DNA of 8,358 nt from Erythrobacter sp. UBA1916 (lineage in GTDB: Bacteria; Pseudomonadota; Alphaproteobacteria; Sphingomonadales; Sphingomonadaceae). Positions 1-5,277 of the stretch are shown here, one piece after another. The position numbers were made by a program, and so were the translations under genes. The notes beneath the pieces were generated by a model that saw only the letters and a program-made list of their open reading frames with translations, ran no database searches and was not told the DNA's origin. How positions within the stretch are numbered: the stretch's first letter is position 1; each line of letters begins with the position of its first letter. The stretch lies in assembly GCA_002337385.1 (NCBI GenBank), contig DDFY01000007.1, positions 26,096 through 34,453 of the forward strand. Reading direction: 5' to 3'.

Positions 1-396
1 ACCAATATCGCAATCCTCACCGGCCGCATCGCCCGCGATCCGGAAACTCGCGAGACCAAGGGCGGCACCAATGTCACCGGGATCACCGTCGTCACCGATC
101 GCCCCGCACGCGACAAGGACGGCAAGACCTACAAGGACGATAACGGCTACACCGCCAAGGAAAGCGAGTTCCACCGTGTGACCTGCTTCAACGGCCTCGC
201 CAAGACCGTCGGTCAGTACTGCTCAAAGGGCCAGCTGGTCAGCGTCCAGGGCCGCATCCACTACACCCAGTGGGAGGACAAGGACGGGGTCACGCGCTAC
301 GGCACCGAGATCCTCGCCGACAAGGTCGACTTCCTCTCCCGCGGCAATGGCTCGGGTGACGACAACGACAACACCGACGCTCCCGAGATCGACTGA
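1..396 (+). CDS. ssb: Single-stranded DNA-binding protein, 5' end cut by window edge
   Basis: The frame is open from base 1 and gives 131 residues before the stop. It reads TNIAILTGRIARDPETR at the start, so probably only the initiator Met lies outside the window. The protein binds single-stranded DNA through an OB fold and protects it during replication, repair or plasmid transfer. The SSB signature is clear: EFHRVTCFNGLAKTV around residues 55-69 aligns with the WHRVVLFGKLAE region of E. coli SSB, and GRIHYTQWEDKDGVTRYGTE around residues 85-104 aligns with its GQLRTRKWTDQSGQDRYTTE. The tail is short and acidic (GDDNDNTDAPEID) but lacks the usual terminal DDDIPF-like tip that recruits partner proteins. 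The gene is followed closely by an intrinsic terminator, so it ends its own transcript. SSB genes are typical of conjugative elements, and this one is probably the element's copy rather than the chromosomal one. Confidence 0.93.
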   Translation, partial: TNIAILTGRIARDPETRETKGGTNVTGITVVTDRPARDKDGKTYKDDNGYTAKESEFHRVTCFNGLAKTVGQYCSKGQLVSVQGRIHYTQWEDKDGVTRYGTEILADKVDFLSRGNGSGDDNDNTDAPEID

Positions 397-421
397 CATC
401 GATCCCGGTCGTCCCCTTACG

Positions 422-454
422 AAGAGGCTCTGCCGGAAACGGCAGGGCCTTTTT
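422..454 (+). terminator. Intrinsic terminator of ssb
   Basis: A 10-bp stem (426-435 with 440-449, one G-U pair) closes a GAAA tetraloop and is followed by five T at 450-454. The A/G bases at 422-425 can extend pairing into the T tract. It lies 26 bases after the ssb stop codon. Confidence 0.9.
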
Positions 455-760
455 GCTGTTCACCTGTCCTTTCGCTCGATCTGTTCTCCCTGGGTCAGAC
501 AGGCTTTGCCCAGATGGCCAGATCCATGCTGGCAGCGCTCATTCGAAGCCGTCGTTTGTGGTGTACTGGATTGGCCTGGCTTTACCGCACTTCCAGCATG
601 ATGGTCCTGCGCCGCCCGCATCAAGGACGACAGGGGCCCCACCATTTTGCCCGCCACCGGATTGCATCCGGCACCGGACAAAATCGTCACCCCCTGCGCC
701 GCTTCGCGGTCGCCCGTGTGGGCGATCCTGTGACCCGGCCTGCCCAGGCCCATCCGCCGA

Positions 761-792
761 CCTCCTGTCGTCTCGCGACAGATTTCAGGAGG
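761..792 (+). promoter_or_regulatory. Shine-Dalgarno-hiding hairpin with a competing alternative stem
   Basis: CCTCCTG at 761-767 is the exact reverse complement of CAGGAGG at 786-792, which contains the Shine-Dalgarno sequence of the gene starting at 799. A second perfect stem, CTGTCG (765-770) with CGACAG (776-781), uses three of the same bases. The two full stems therefore exclude each other, and the second leaves the ribosome site free. What is seen is base complementarity; regulation of translation is inferred. Because any strong Shine-Dalgarno can meet a complement by chance in GC-rich DNA, covariation in homologues is needed to confirm it. Confidence 0.5.
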
Positions 793-798
793 ATTATC

Positions 799-1020
799 AT
801 GACCTATTTCACAACATGGACACTGCCCTCGCGCAACTATTTCGAGGCTCTGGCGACCGCCGAACAACGGGCCTTGCACAGCTTCTTCGACCAGCATGTC
901 ATCGAGGATGACGAGCTTGGATACCGCGCGGTCGACGAAGGGGACTACAACGCGCTGCCCCCGCATCTTGCGATGCGGGTCGTTCATACCGTCCATGGCG
1001 GAATGCTCGACGAATTCTGA
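799..1020 (+). CDS. Small acidic protein of unknown function (73 aa)
   Basis: The ATG at 799 has a near-perfect Shine-Dalgarno AGGAGG at 787-792 with 6-base spacing, and the frame is closed by a strong terminator just after the stop, so I treat it as a real gene. The protein begins MTYFTTWTLPSRNYFEALAT and ends HTVHGGMLDEF. It has 12 acidic residues, 4 arginines, 5 histidines and no lysine, and shows no signal peptide or membrane segment. I do not recognise the family. Being small, strongly acidic and next to ssb in a mobile element, it could act against host defences or mimic DNA, but nothing in the sequence proves this. It is a single-gene transcript between two terminators, apparently preceded by a folded leader. 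Confidence 0.75.
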   Translation: MTYFTTWTLPSRNYFEALATAEQRALHSFFDQHVIEDDELGYRAVDEGDYNALPPHLAMRVVHTVHGGMLDEF

Positions 1021-1031
1021 GGCATTCGGCA

Positions 1032-1065
1032 GGGCAGGGACCGGCAGCGGTTCCTGCCCTTTTTT
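1032..1065 (+). terminator. Intrinsic terminator of the 73-codon gene
   Basis: An 11-bp stem (1032-1042 with 1049-1059, one G-U pair) with a six-base loop is followed by six T at 1060-1065. It starts 12 bases after the stop codon. Confidence 0.92.
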
Positions 1066-1592
1066 CGTGCCTCTTATGGGCTGAACTACAGGGTCAAGTT
1101 TCGATCCAGCAGCAATCGGCGGTTCTCCAAACATCGGCTTGGCCAACTGGCGATCGGGATAAATGGAGCGGGGCTGGGGACGCATTCTGTCCCGCGCATC
1201 TGGCGATGCGCTCCTGAGGGTGCGGCGTTACGTGTTTTGGGGCCCCGCATGCACTTGCGACCCGGCAGCGGGTCGGGCGAGCGGGAAGCTACGGCCGCGA
1301 CAGGCCCCGCTTGCCTTGCTTCCCACAGGCCCTTGGCCGCTGCCTCTATCGCAGGTGCGGTTCCTTGCTCTGGGCTTTCGGCGATCCGGCCGAAAGCCTG
1401 CCGGGCGGCGCAATAGCGTCGGGCCCTGCACGGATGCCGCCCTTCCTCGATCCTGCCGCGCTCATGATCGGTAGGGGCGACAAATCCGAACGCACCATTG
1501 TGTCGCTCCCCCCATCGCCAAGGCATGCGCCATCACCCTCCGCAATCAGCGGCAGTTAGCCGCAGCCACCCAAGCCTCGTGGAGCTCATACA
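1066..1592. other. Non-coding, hairpin-dense region upstream of the replication genes
   Basis: No convincing gene is seen on either strand; the open frames are overlapping Arg/Pro-rich translations without ribosome sites. Possible stems, in order: 1177-1181/1189-1193, 1194-1200/1205-1211 (perfect 7 bp, abutting the previous one), 1221-1225/1245-1249, 1258-1264/1269-1275 (perfect 7 bp), 1283-1289/1318-1324 (7 bp, long loop), 1337-1345/1353-1360 (bulged), 1373-1382/1389-1398 (perfect 10 bp), 1452-1458/1469-1475 (7 bp, one G-U) and 1549-1553/1559-1563. This could be a structured leader or antisense-RNA region controlling repA, or DNA that folds when single-stranded. No clear promoter could be named. 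Confidence 0.5.
1549..1563. promoter_or_regulatory. Small inverted repeat before the helix-turn-helix gene
   Basis: GCGGC-AGTTA-GCCGC forms a perfect 5-bp inverted repeat ending 17 bases before the ribosome site (GGAG, 1581-1584) of the helix-turn-helix gene. It is in a plausible place for an autoregulatory operator or a leader hairpin. The repeat is short, so chance is possible. Confidence 0.3.
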
Positions 1593-1865
1593 ATGCCCGC
1601 CGTCCCCGATCCGGTCCGCCCCCGTTACCTGCGCACCCCCGATGCCGCGGTGCATCTGGGGCTTTCGCCGCGCACGCTCGAGAAGCACAGATGCTATGGA
1701 ACAGGGCCGGTATACCACAAGCTCGGCGGCCGCATCGTTTACCGGCCCGAAGATCTCGACGCCTGGGCCGAGCAGGGCCTGCGCCGTTCGACCAGCGATC
1801 CGGGCAAGGGCGTTGTCCATCCTGCCAAGCGGATCGACGGCTACACCGGTCCGGTCCGGCGCTGA
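1593..1865 (+). CDS. Helix-turn-helix (AlpA/excisionase-like) DNA-binding protein
   Basis: A 90-residue protein with one winged helix-turn-helix of the HTH_17/MerR-like type at about residues 11-62. RYLRTPDAAVHLGLSPRTLE is the helix-turn-helix, and GPVYHKLGGRIVYRPEDLDAW is the wing and following helix typical of AlpA and excisionase proteins. The C-terminal 30 residues are basic and probably unstructured. The ATG is preceded by GGAG at 1581-1584. The gene stops 6 bases before repA, so the two are almost certainly co-transcribed. This pairing is usual in alphaproteobacterial elements carrying replication initiator protein A, where the small protein probably regulates repA or helps at the origin. 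A role in excision is the alternative, although no integrase is visible here. Confidence 0.85.
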   Translation: MPAVPDPVRPRYLRTPDAAVHLGLSPRTLEKHRCYGTGPVYHKLGGRIVYRPEDLDAWAEQGLRRSTSDPGKGVVHPAKRIDGYTGPVRR

Positions 1866-1871
1866 GGCGGT

Positions 1872-2756
1872 ATGATGCGCTCCTTGAGGACATCGGACGG
1901 CGAGGCCGGACAGCTCGACCTGTTCGTCGGCGCGGGCAGCGACATCGCTGCGCGCGATGCCCAGGACCTGATGGCCTGGCCTTTCTTCAGCCTCGCCAAG
2001 ACGAAGCGGGTGCAGCCGATCGACTTTCGTATGGGCGAGGTCGCCATTCTGGTCGAAGCGACCGCCGAGCATGGAATGGCCACGATCTGGGATGCCGATG
2101 TGCTGATCTGGGTAGCCAGCCAGATCGTCGAGGCGCGCGATGCCGGCAAAGCCACCTCGCGCCTGATCGCTGCGACGCCCCATGAAATCTTGACCTTCAC
2201 CCGGCGCGGAACCGGAAAAGCAGGCTACGAGCGCCTGAAGGCCGCGCTCGATCGCTTGCAGTCGACCAGCATCGCCACCTCGATCCGGCAGGCCGGGGCG
2301 CGGCGGCGGAGACGATTTTCCTGGATCAACGAATGGCGCGAACGGCTCGATGACAAGGGGCGCGCACTCGGTATCGAAATGATCGTGCCAGACTGGCTCT
2401 ACGAGGGCGTGCTCGACCGTGCGCTCGTCCTGACCATCGACCCGGCCTATTTCGCGCTTACCGGCGGTCTCGAGCGCTGGCTCTATCGTATCGTACGCAA
2501 GCATGGCGGGAAGCAGAAGGGCGGATGGAGTTTCGACATTTCGCACCTTCATTTGAAGTCGGGCGCGCTGTCGCCATTGAAGCGCTTCGCTTTCGAAGTG
2601 CGGACCATCGTCCGCCGCCAGTCTCTCCCGGGCTACAGTCTCGCACTTGAGCACCAGTACGGTCGCGAGCGTCTCCTGTTCGTCGCGACGCCTGTCGATC
2701 CCTTTACAGCTGCGCGGCGCCGCATCGGTCTGCCCCTTGTGGAAAAGGGCGTGTGA
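1872..2756 (+). CDS. repA: Replication initiator protein A (RepA, RPA family)
   Basis: The 294-residue protein matches the replication initiator protein A family of alphaproteobacterial plasmids and mobile elements across its whole length. Recognisable stretches are ARDAQDLMAWPFFSLAK (27-43), EHGMATIWDADVLIWVASQI (66-85), GYERLKAALDRLQSTSIATS (118-137), RRRFSWINEW (146-155), ALTGGLERWLYRIVRKHGG (195-213) and LSPLKRFAFEVRTIVRRQSL (233-252). The family is expected to bind iterons through winged-helix domains and open the origin. ATG codons at 1872 and 1875 are both possible starts, behind a weak GAGGCGG; coupling to the upstream gene is likely. The stop overlaps the next ATG as TGATG at 2754-2758. 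Three iterons begin right at its end, supporting the initiator role. A long reverse-strand frame opposite repA is taken to be a shadow. Confidence 0.92.
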   Translation: MMRSLRTSDGEAGQLDLFVGAGSDIAARDAQDLMAWPFFSLAKTKRVQPIDFRMGEVAILVEATAEHGMATIWDADVLIWVASQIVEARDAGKATSRLIAATPHEILTFTRRGTGKAGYERLKAALDRLQSTSIATSIRQAGARRRRRFSWINEWRERLDDKGRALGIEMIVPDWLYEGVLDRALVLTIDPAYFALTGGLERWLYRIVRKHGGKQKGGWSFDISHLHLKSGALSPLKRFAFEVRTIVRRQSLPGYSLALEHQYGRERLLFVATPVDPFTAARRRIGLPLVEKGV

Positions 2757-2927
2757 TGTTCGGACTATCAGGAACCATAACGTTCGGACGATCGGGAACC
2801 CGATGCTCGGACTATCAGGAACCGAAAGCCTGCGCGACTCGCCGGAAACGCAGCGCTTGCGAAGCCCTTAACAATGCTAACAAGGAATCTTCCAGATTCC
2901 TGCTAACACAGCCACGCCTGTGCAAAA
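2738..2927. other. Candidate vegetative replication origin (oriV)
   Basis: Bases 2738-2746 and 2919-2927 are both perfect matches, on the minus strand, to the relaxed DnaA-box consensus TTWTNCACA (TTTTCCACA and TTTTGCACA), in the same orientation. Between them lie the three iterons and an AT-rich segment at about 2868-2910 (27 of 43 bases are A or T). That segment contains a direct repeat TGCTAACA (2875-2882 and 2901-2908) around a 7-bp hairpin (2883-2889/2895-2901). DnaA boxes, iterons and an AT-rich unwinding element are the standard parts of an iteron origin. Origin activity is inferred. Confidence 0.7.
2756..2823. repeat. Three iterons, probable RepA binding sites
   Basis: Three direct 21-base repeats lie at 2756-2776, 2780-2800 and 2803-2823, with start-to-start distances of 24 and 23 bases, about two helical turns. 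The 18-base core is TTCGGACTATCAGGAACC at 2759-2776. The copy at 2783-2800 differs at two core positions and the copy at 2806-2823 at one. Spacing, number and position directly after repA are typical of iterons bound by an initiator. Confidence 0.85.
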
Positions 2928-3445
2928 GCGCAGCGCGCGCTTCGCTTCCGCCCGCAGAAAGGGTCGACGCAGGTACCGGTGATCCGCCGCTCACGCATGT
3001 CACACTGGTGTGGCGCGGCGGCGTGCAGGAAGACTGGCTTCGGTTCGGCAAGCCCGTTGCAGCGCGCATCCTTGACCGCCGGACGCGTATCGAAAGCTAT
3101 GCTCCGGGACAGGTCTTTGCCTTGGTACGGTGGGCATCCAACGATTACGGGACCGTCCGCTCGGCTCTCACGATTGCCCGCGCCGTCGGCATCGGCGACC
3201 CACTCACCACAACGCCGCAGGTCGATCCCGGCGCGCAAATCCTGTTGTCGGTGAGAGGCTGGCCCAAAGTCCGCCAGGCCTTTGCACTGATCGATGCGAT
3301 CGAGGATGATGGCATCGATTCCTGCGATGTGGCTCCGGACCACTGGCGTCATGTCCACAACAGGCTGGCAGCGGGCATGCAGGCGCGACCTTATTCCCCT
3401 GCGCGCCATCGCGACTGGCTGCGGCGGCGAAAGCTGCAATCATGA
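2756..3445 (+). CDS. DUF2840 family protein of the conjugation operon, start uncertain
   Basis: From about 2990 onward the protein is a clear DUF2840 member. It reads LTHVTLVWRGG, then DWLRFGKPVAARILDRRTRI, FALVRWASNDYGTV, and near the end DVAPDHWRHVHNRLAAG and PARHRDWLRRRKL. The family's molecular role is unknown; it is habitually found between parA and traF in alphaproteobacterial transfer operons. The start is a problem: the only ATG in frame before the domain is at 2756, in TGATG overlap with the repA stop and behind AAAAGG. That start would translate the iterons and AT-rich DNA into about 78 residues of unlikely sequence. The next usual start, GTG at 3008, would remove the first conserved residues. 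CTG at 2900 or 2918 is another possibility. The 3' end overlaps traF as ATGA, so the two are translationally coupled. Confidence 0.75.
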   Translation: MFGLSGTITFGRSGTRCSDYQEPKACATRRKRSACEALNNANKESSRFLLTQPRLCKSAARASLPPAERVDAGTGDPPLTHVTLVWRGGVQEDWLRFGKPVAARILDRRTRIESYAPGQVFALVRWASNDYGTVRSALTIARAVGIGDPLTTTPQVDPGAQILLSVRGWPKVRQAFALIDAIEDDGIDSCDVAPDHWRHVHNRLAAGMQARPYSPARHRDWLRRRKLQS

Positions 3446-4023
3446 GACGGCGCACCGCCTTTCTGGCAGGCATGGTCGCGGCAGCGACACTGGCCAGCAC
3501 CGCATTCCCGCTCTCGCGACTTTTCGTCTGGAACGCGACTGCCAGCGTGCCGGTTGGACTGTACTCTATCGGCGGAAAGACTGGTATTCAGATAGGCGAC
3601 CGCGTCGCGATCGAACCTGCATCCAGGCTGAAGCGATACCTCGCCTCGCGCGGTTATCTTCCCGCGGGCGTCCCGCTCATCAAGGAGGTTGCGGCGCTTG
3701 GCGGGGATACGGTCTGCCGGCACGACCTTCTGGTCACAATCAACGGGACGGCTGCGGGAGCGGCGCGCCGGCTCGACAGCCTTGGACGCGAACTGCCTGT
3801 CTGGGAAGGGTGCCGGATGATCGCTGCGAATGAACTGTTCGTAATGAACAGGCGCGCGCCCGGCAGCTTTGACGGGCGTTATTTCGGGCCTGTCGCACGC
3901 GCCGATGTCATCGGGCGGGCGCGGCCCGTCTGGACCGATGAAGCGGGCGACGGAGACTATGTCCTGCTTGCCTCGCTCGCCGACTTTCCCATCCCTAACG
4001 TCACTGAAGGAGACGCACAATGA
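3442..4023 (+). CDS. traF: TraF-like conjugative S26 signal peptidase
   Basis: This 193-residue protein is a serine/lysine peptidase of family S26, TraF branch. In RP4 and Ti systems TraF processes the TrbC pilin into its cyclic form at the inner membrane. A hydrophobic N-terminal segment at about residues 6-24 would anchor it with the catalytic domain in the periplasm. The nucleophile is Ser35 in SVPVGLY and the general base is Lys81 in VPLIKEVAALGGD. The late S26 box SFDGRYFGP is at 142-150. Both catalytic residues are present, so it should be active. Its ATG overlaps the DUF2840 stop and its stop overlaps the next ATG, placing it inside a coupled operon. The expected substrate, trbC, should lie downstream of the window. 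Confidence 0.92.
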   Translation: MRRRTAFLAGMVAAATLASTAFPLSRLFVWNATASVPVGLYSIGGKTGIQIGDRVAIEPASRLKRYLASRGYLPAGVPLIKEVAALGGDTVCRHDLLVTINGTAAGAARRLDSLGRELPVWEGCRMIAANELFVMNRRAPGSFDGRYFGPVARADVIGRARPVWTDEAGDGDYVLLASLADFPIPNVTEGDAQ

Positions 4024-4352
4024 CCTGTATCGGCACTTTTACAGCTACGCCCGACGGCTTCGAGGGGCGGCTGAAAACCCTGACTATCGATAGACCGCTG
4101 ACCCTCGTGGCCGCCGACCCCGGCGACACCGAGAACACCCCGGATTATCGCATTATGGCAGGCGAGGGCGAGGAAACCTACGAAGTGGGCGCAGGCTGGA
4201 AGCATGTTGGTGACAAGGCAGGCAGCTTTGTTACGCTCCTCATCGACGATCCTGCGTTGGCGGGGCCCCTGCGCGCCAATCTGTTCAGTTCTGACGACCA
4301 GAGCCATGTCCTGATATGGTCGCGCGGCGCGCGCCGCCCGGCGAAGGACTGA
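4020..4352 (+). CDS. DUF736 family protein
   Basis: A 110-residue member of DUF736, recognised by MTCIGTFTATPDGFEGRLKT at the start, TENTPDYRIM (38-47), the GAGWKHVGDKAGSFVTLLID core (57-76) and the end SHVLIWSR. The family is small, probably cytoplasmic and of unknown biochemistry. It is almost always found in plasmid or conjugative-element gene clusters of Alphaproteobacteria, often beside traF and a lytic transglycosylase as here. The ATG overlaps the traF stop (ATGA at 4020-4023) and has its own AAGGAG at 4007-4012 with 7-base spacing, so it is likely well translated. No membrane segment or signal peptide is seen. Confidence 0.9.
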   Translation: MTCIGTFTATPDGFEGRLKTLTIDRPLTLVAADPGDTENTPDYRIMAGEGEETYEVGAGWKHVGDKAGSFVTLLIDDPALAGPLRANLFSSDDQSHVLIWSRGARRPAKD

Positions 4353-4356
4353 TTTT

Positions 4357-5037
4357 GTGCTCCGCCCGCATCTTCTGCCGGGGATCCTGGCCGCCATGCT
4401 GGCGGCGAATCCGGCGCAGGCTTTTGCGCAATCGGAGCAGTTTGTCCGAGCTTCGCAGAGCGTCGAGATTGCCGCGCATGTCAGCGAAGCATCGCAGCAA
4501 TTCGGCATTCCCGAGCACTGGATCTACGCGGTGATCCGCGCCGAAAGTGCGGGCCGGGTGCGGGCGGTTTCCAGAGCAGGAGCGATGGGTCTCATGCAGC
4601 TCATGCCCGGAACCTGGTCGCGGCAGCGCGCCCGGTTCTCGCTCGGGCAAGACCCGTTCGACCCGCGCGATAACATTCTGGCCGGCACGTCTTACCTGCG
4701 CGAAATGTATGATCGCTACGGCGCGCAAGGTTTCCTCGCTGCATACAATGCGGGTCCGGGACGCTACGAAGATTGGCTTGCCGGACGGCGTTCGCTGCCA
4801 CTCGAAACACGCCTCTATGTCGCCCGGATTGCGCCGCTGTTGCAGTCCGAGCGCATGTTTGCGGCGGTGCCTTTACAAGCCGGGAATGCTCCGGCTGGCG
4901 TCTTGCAGGCGCCCCGCGCTGGGCGAGAAGAGTTGGACGAGGTGGCTATGCCCGGTCCCGCAGCGAACCCCTTCGCGCGTCCGGAACAGCCCGCGCACGA
5001 TCTATTCGCGCCTGCTTCGACGGTCTCCTCCCAATGA
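4357..5037 (+). CDS. Lytic transglycosylase of the transfer apparatus (SLT domain)
   Basis: This 226-residue secreted enzyme would cleave peptidoglycan to let the conjugation channel through the cell wall, like VirB1 and TrbN. A signal peptide covers about residues 1-24 (hydrophobic LLPGILAAMLAANPA followed by AQAFAQ). The SLT fold runs from about 42 to 165. The catalytic Glu is residue 63 in VIRAESAGR, followed by GAMGLMQLMPGT (75-86) and FLAAYNAGPGRYEDWL (126-141), all standard family motifs. The C-terminal 60 residues are Pro/Ala-rich and probably flexible. I chose the GTG at 4357 because AAGGA at 4344-4348 lies 8 bases before it and because it is needed for the full signal peptide. The gene follows DUF736 by 4 bases in the same operon. 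Confidence 0.92.
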   Translation: MLRPHLLPGILAAMLAANPAQAFAQSEQFVRASQSVEIAAHVSEASQQFGIPEHWIYAVIRAESAGRVRAVSRAGAMGLMQLMPGTWSRQRARFSLGQDPFDPRDNILAGTSYLREMYDRYGAQGFLAAYNAGPGRYEDWLAGRRSLPLETRLYVARIAPLLQSERMFAAVPLQAGNAPAGVLQAPRAGREELDEVAMPGPAANPFARPEQPAHDLFAPASTVSSQ

Positions 5038-5277
5038 AAGCGAGCCTCGCACCTTCGCGCAGGCATGCGTTTCCAGGCGAAACCGGGCGTATAAGCGGAG
5101 ACTTACGCATCAAAAGAAAGGAGGGATGGCGAGATAAAAGCACCGCCGTCGGTCGGGGTGCAGGTGGTTGGTTTTGCGGGAGATTATGCGCCATCTCTGC
5201 TGTGCGCCTGCAGGCGCTTGGACCGAAATCCTTAGGCTTTTCAATGCTGAAAGCGCCGTCTGCCGATTTTCCTGTCT
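5038..5277. other. 240-base gap before the relaxase gene, candidate oriT region
   Basis: No gene is supported here. A strong AAAGGAGGG at 5117-5125 touches an ATG at 5126 that reads only three codons before TAA, so it is unlikely to be used. Structures seen are a G/T-rich run at about 5147-5180, a 5-bp stem at 5180-5184/5193-5197, a 14-bp palindrome GCGCCTGCAGGCGC at 5204-5217 and a bulged hairpin at 5236-5243/5248-5254. TTTCCTGTC at 5268-5276 is one base from the TATCCTGTC form of the RP4/Ti nick site, but similar matches occur elsewhere by chance. The position next to the relaxase, in an operon otherwise without gaps, is the main argument for oriT. Confidence 0.4.

Larger units (their letters stand above)
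397..798. other. Non-coding stretch between ssb and the 73-codon gene, hairpin-rich in its 3' half
   Basis: No credible gene is seen on either strand. The open frames here are proline/arginine-rich, overlap one another and lack ribosome binding sites. The 3' half holds a series of possible stem-loops: an 18-base imperfect inverted repeat at 645-662/666-683 (perfect inner stem CCGGAT-TGC-ATCCGG), an 8-bp stem at 708-715/720-727 with loop GTGT (one G-U pair), a 5-bp stem at 737-741/746-750, and the Shine-Dalgarno hairpin at 761-792. This suggests a structured 5' leader of the downstream gene. I could not identify a convincing promoter. Confidence 0.5.

Noticed and set aside
460..1185. Reverse-strand open frame of 241 codons between ssb and the repA region
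   Set aside because: It runs through two strong forward terminator and leader structures and opposite the well-supported 73-codon gene, and its translation resembles no known family.
633..1246. Two copies of the palindrome GGGGCCCC (633-640 and 1239-1246), both in non-coding DNA
   Set aside because: Eight-base GC palindromes are expected in such GC-rich sequence and the flanking bases do not match.
1086..1526. Reverse open frame of 146 codons and forward frames of 103 and 82 codons in the hairpin-rich region
   Set aside because: All are Arg/Pro-rich, overlap one another, lack ribosome sites and resemble translated non-coding GC-rich DNA.
1817..1824. Perfect match CATCCTGC to the VirD2/RP4-type nick core
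   Set aside because: It lies inside the helix-turn-helix coding region with no inverted repeats around it. Other ATCCTG matches (724-730, 1450-1455, 4249-4254, 8185-8190) show that the core is common by chance.
1533..2654. Long reverse-strand open frame (373 codons) opposite repA and the helix-turn-helix gene
   Set aside because: It mirrors two clearly recognisable proteins, as often happens in GC-rich DNA, has no family resemblance that I can see, and crosses the intergenic hairpin at 1549-1563.
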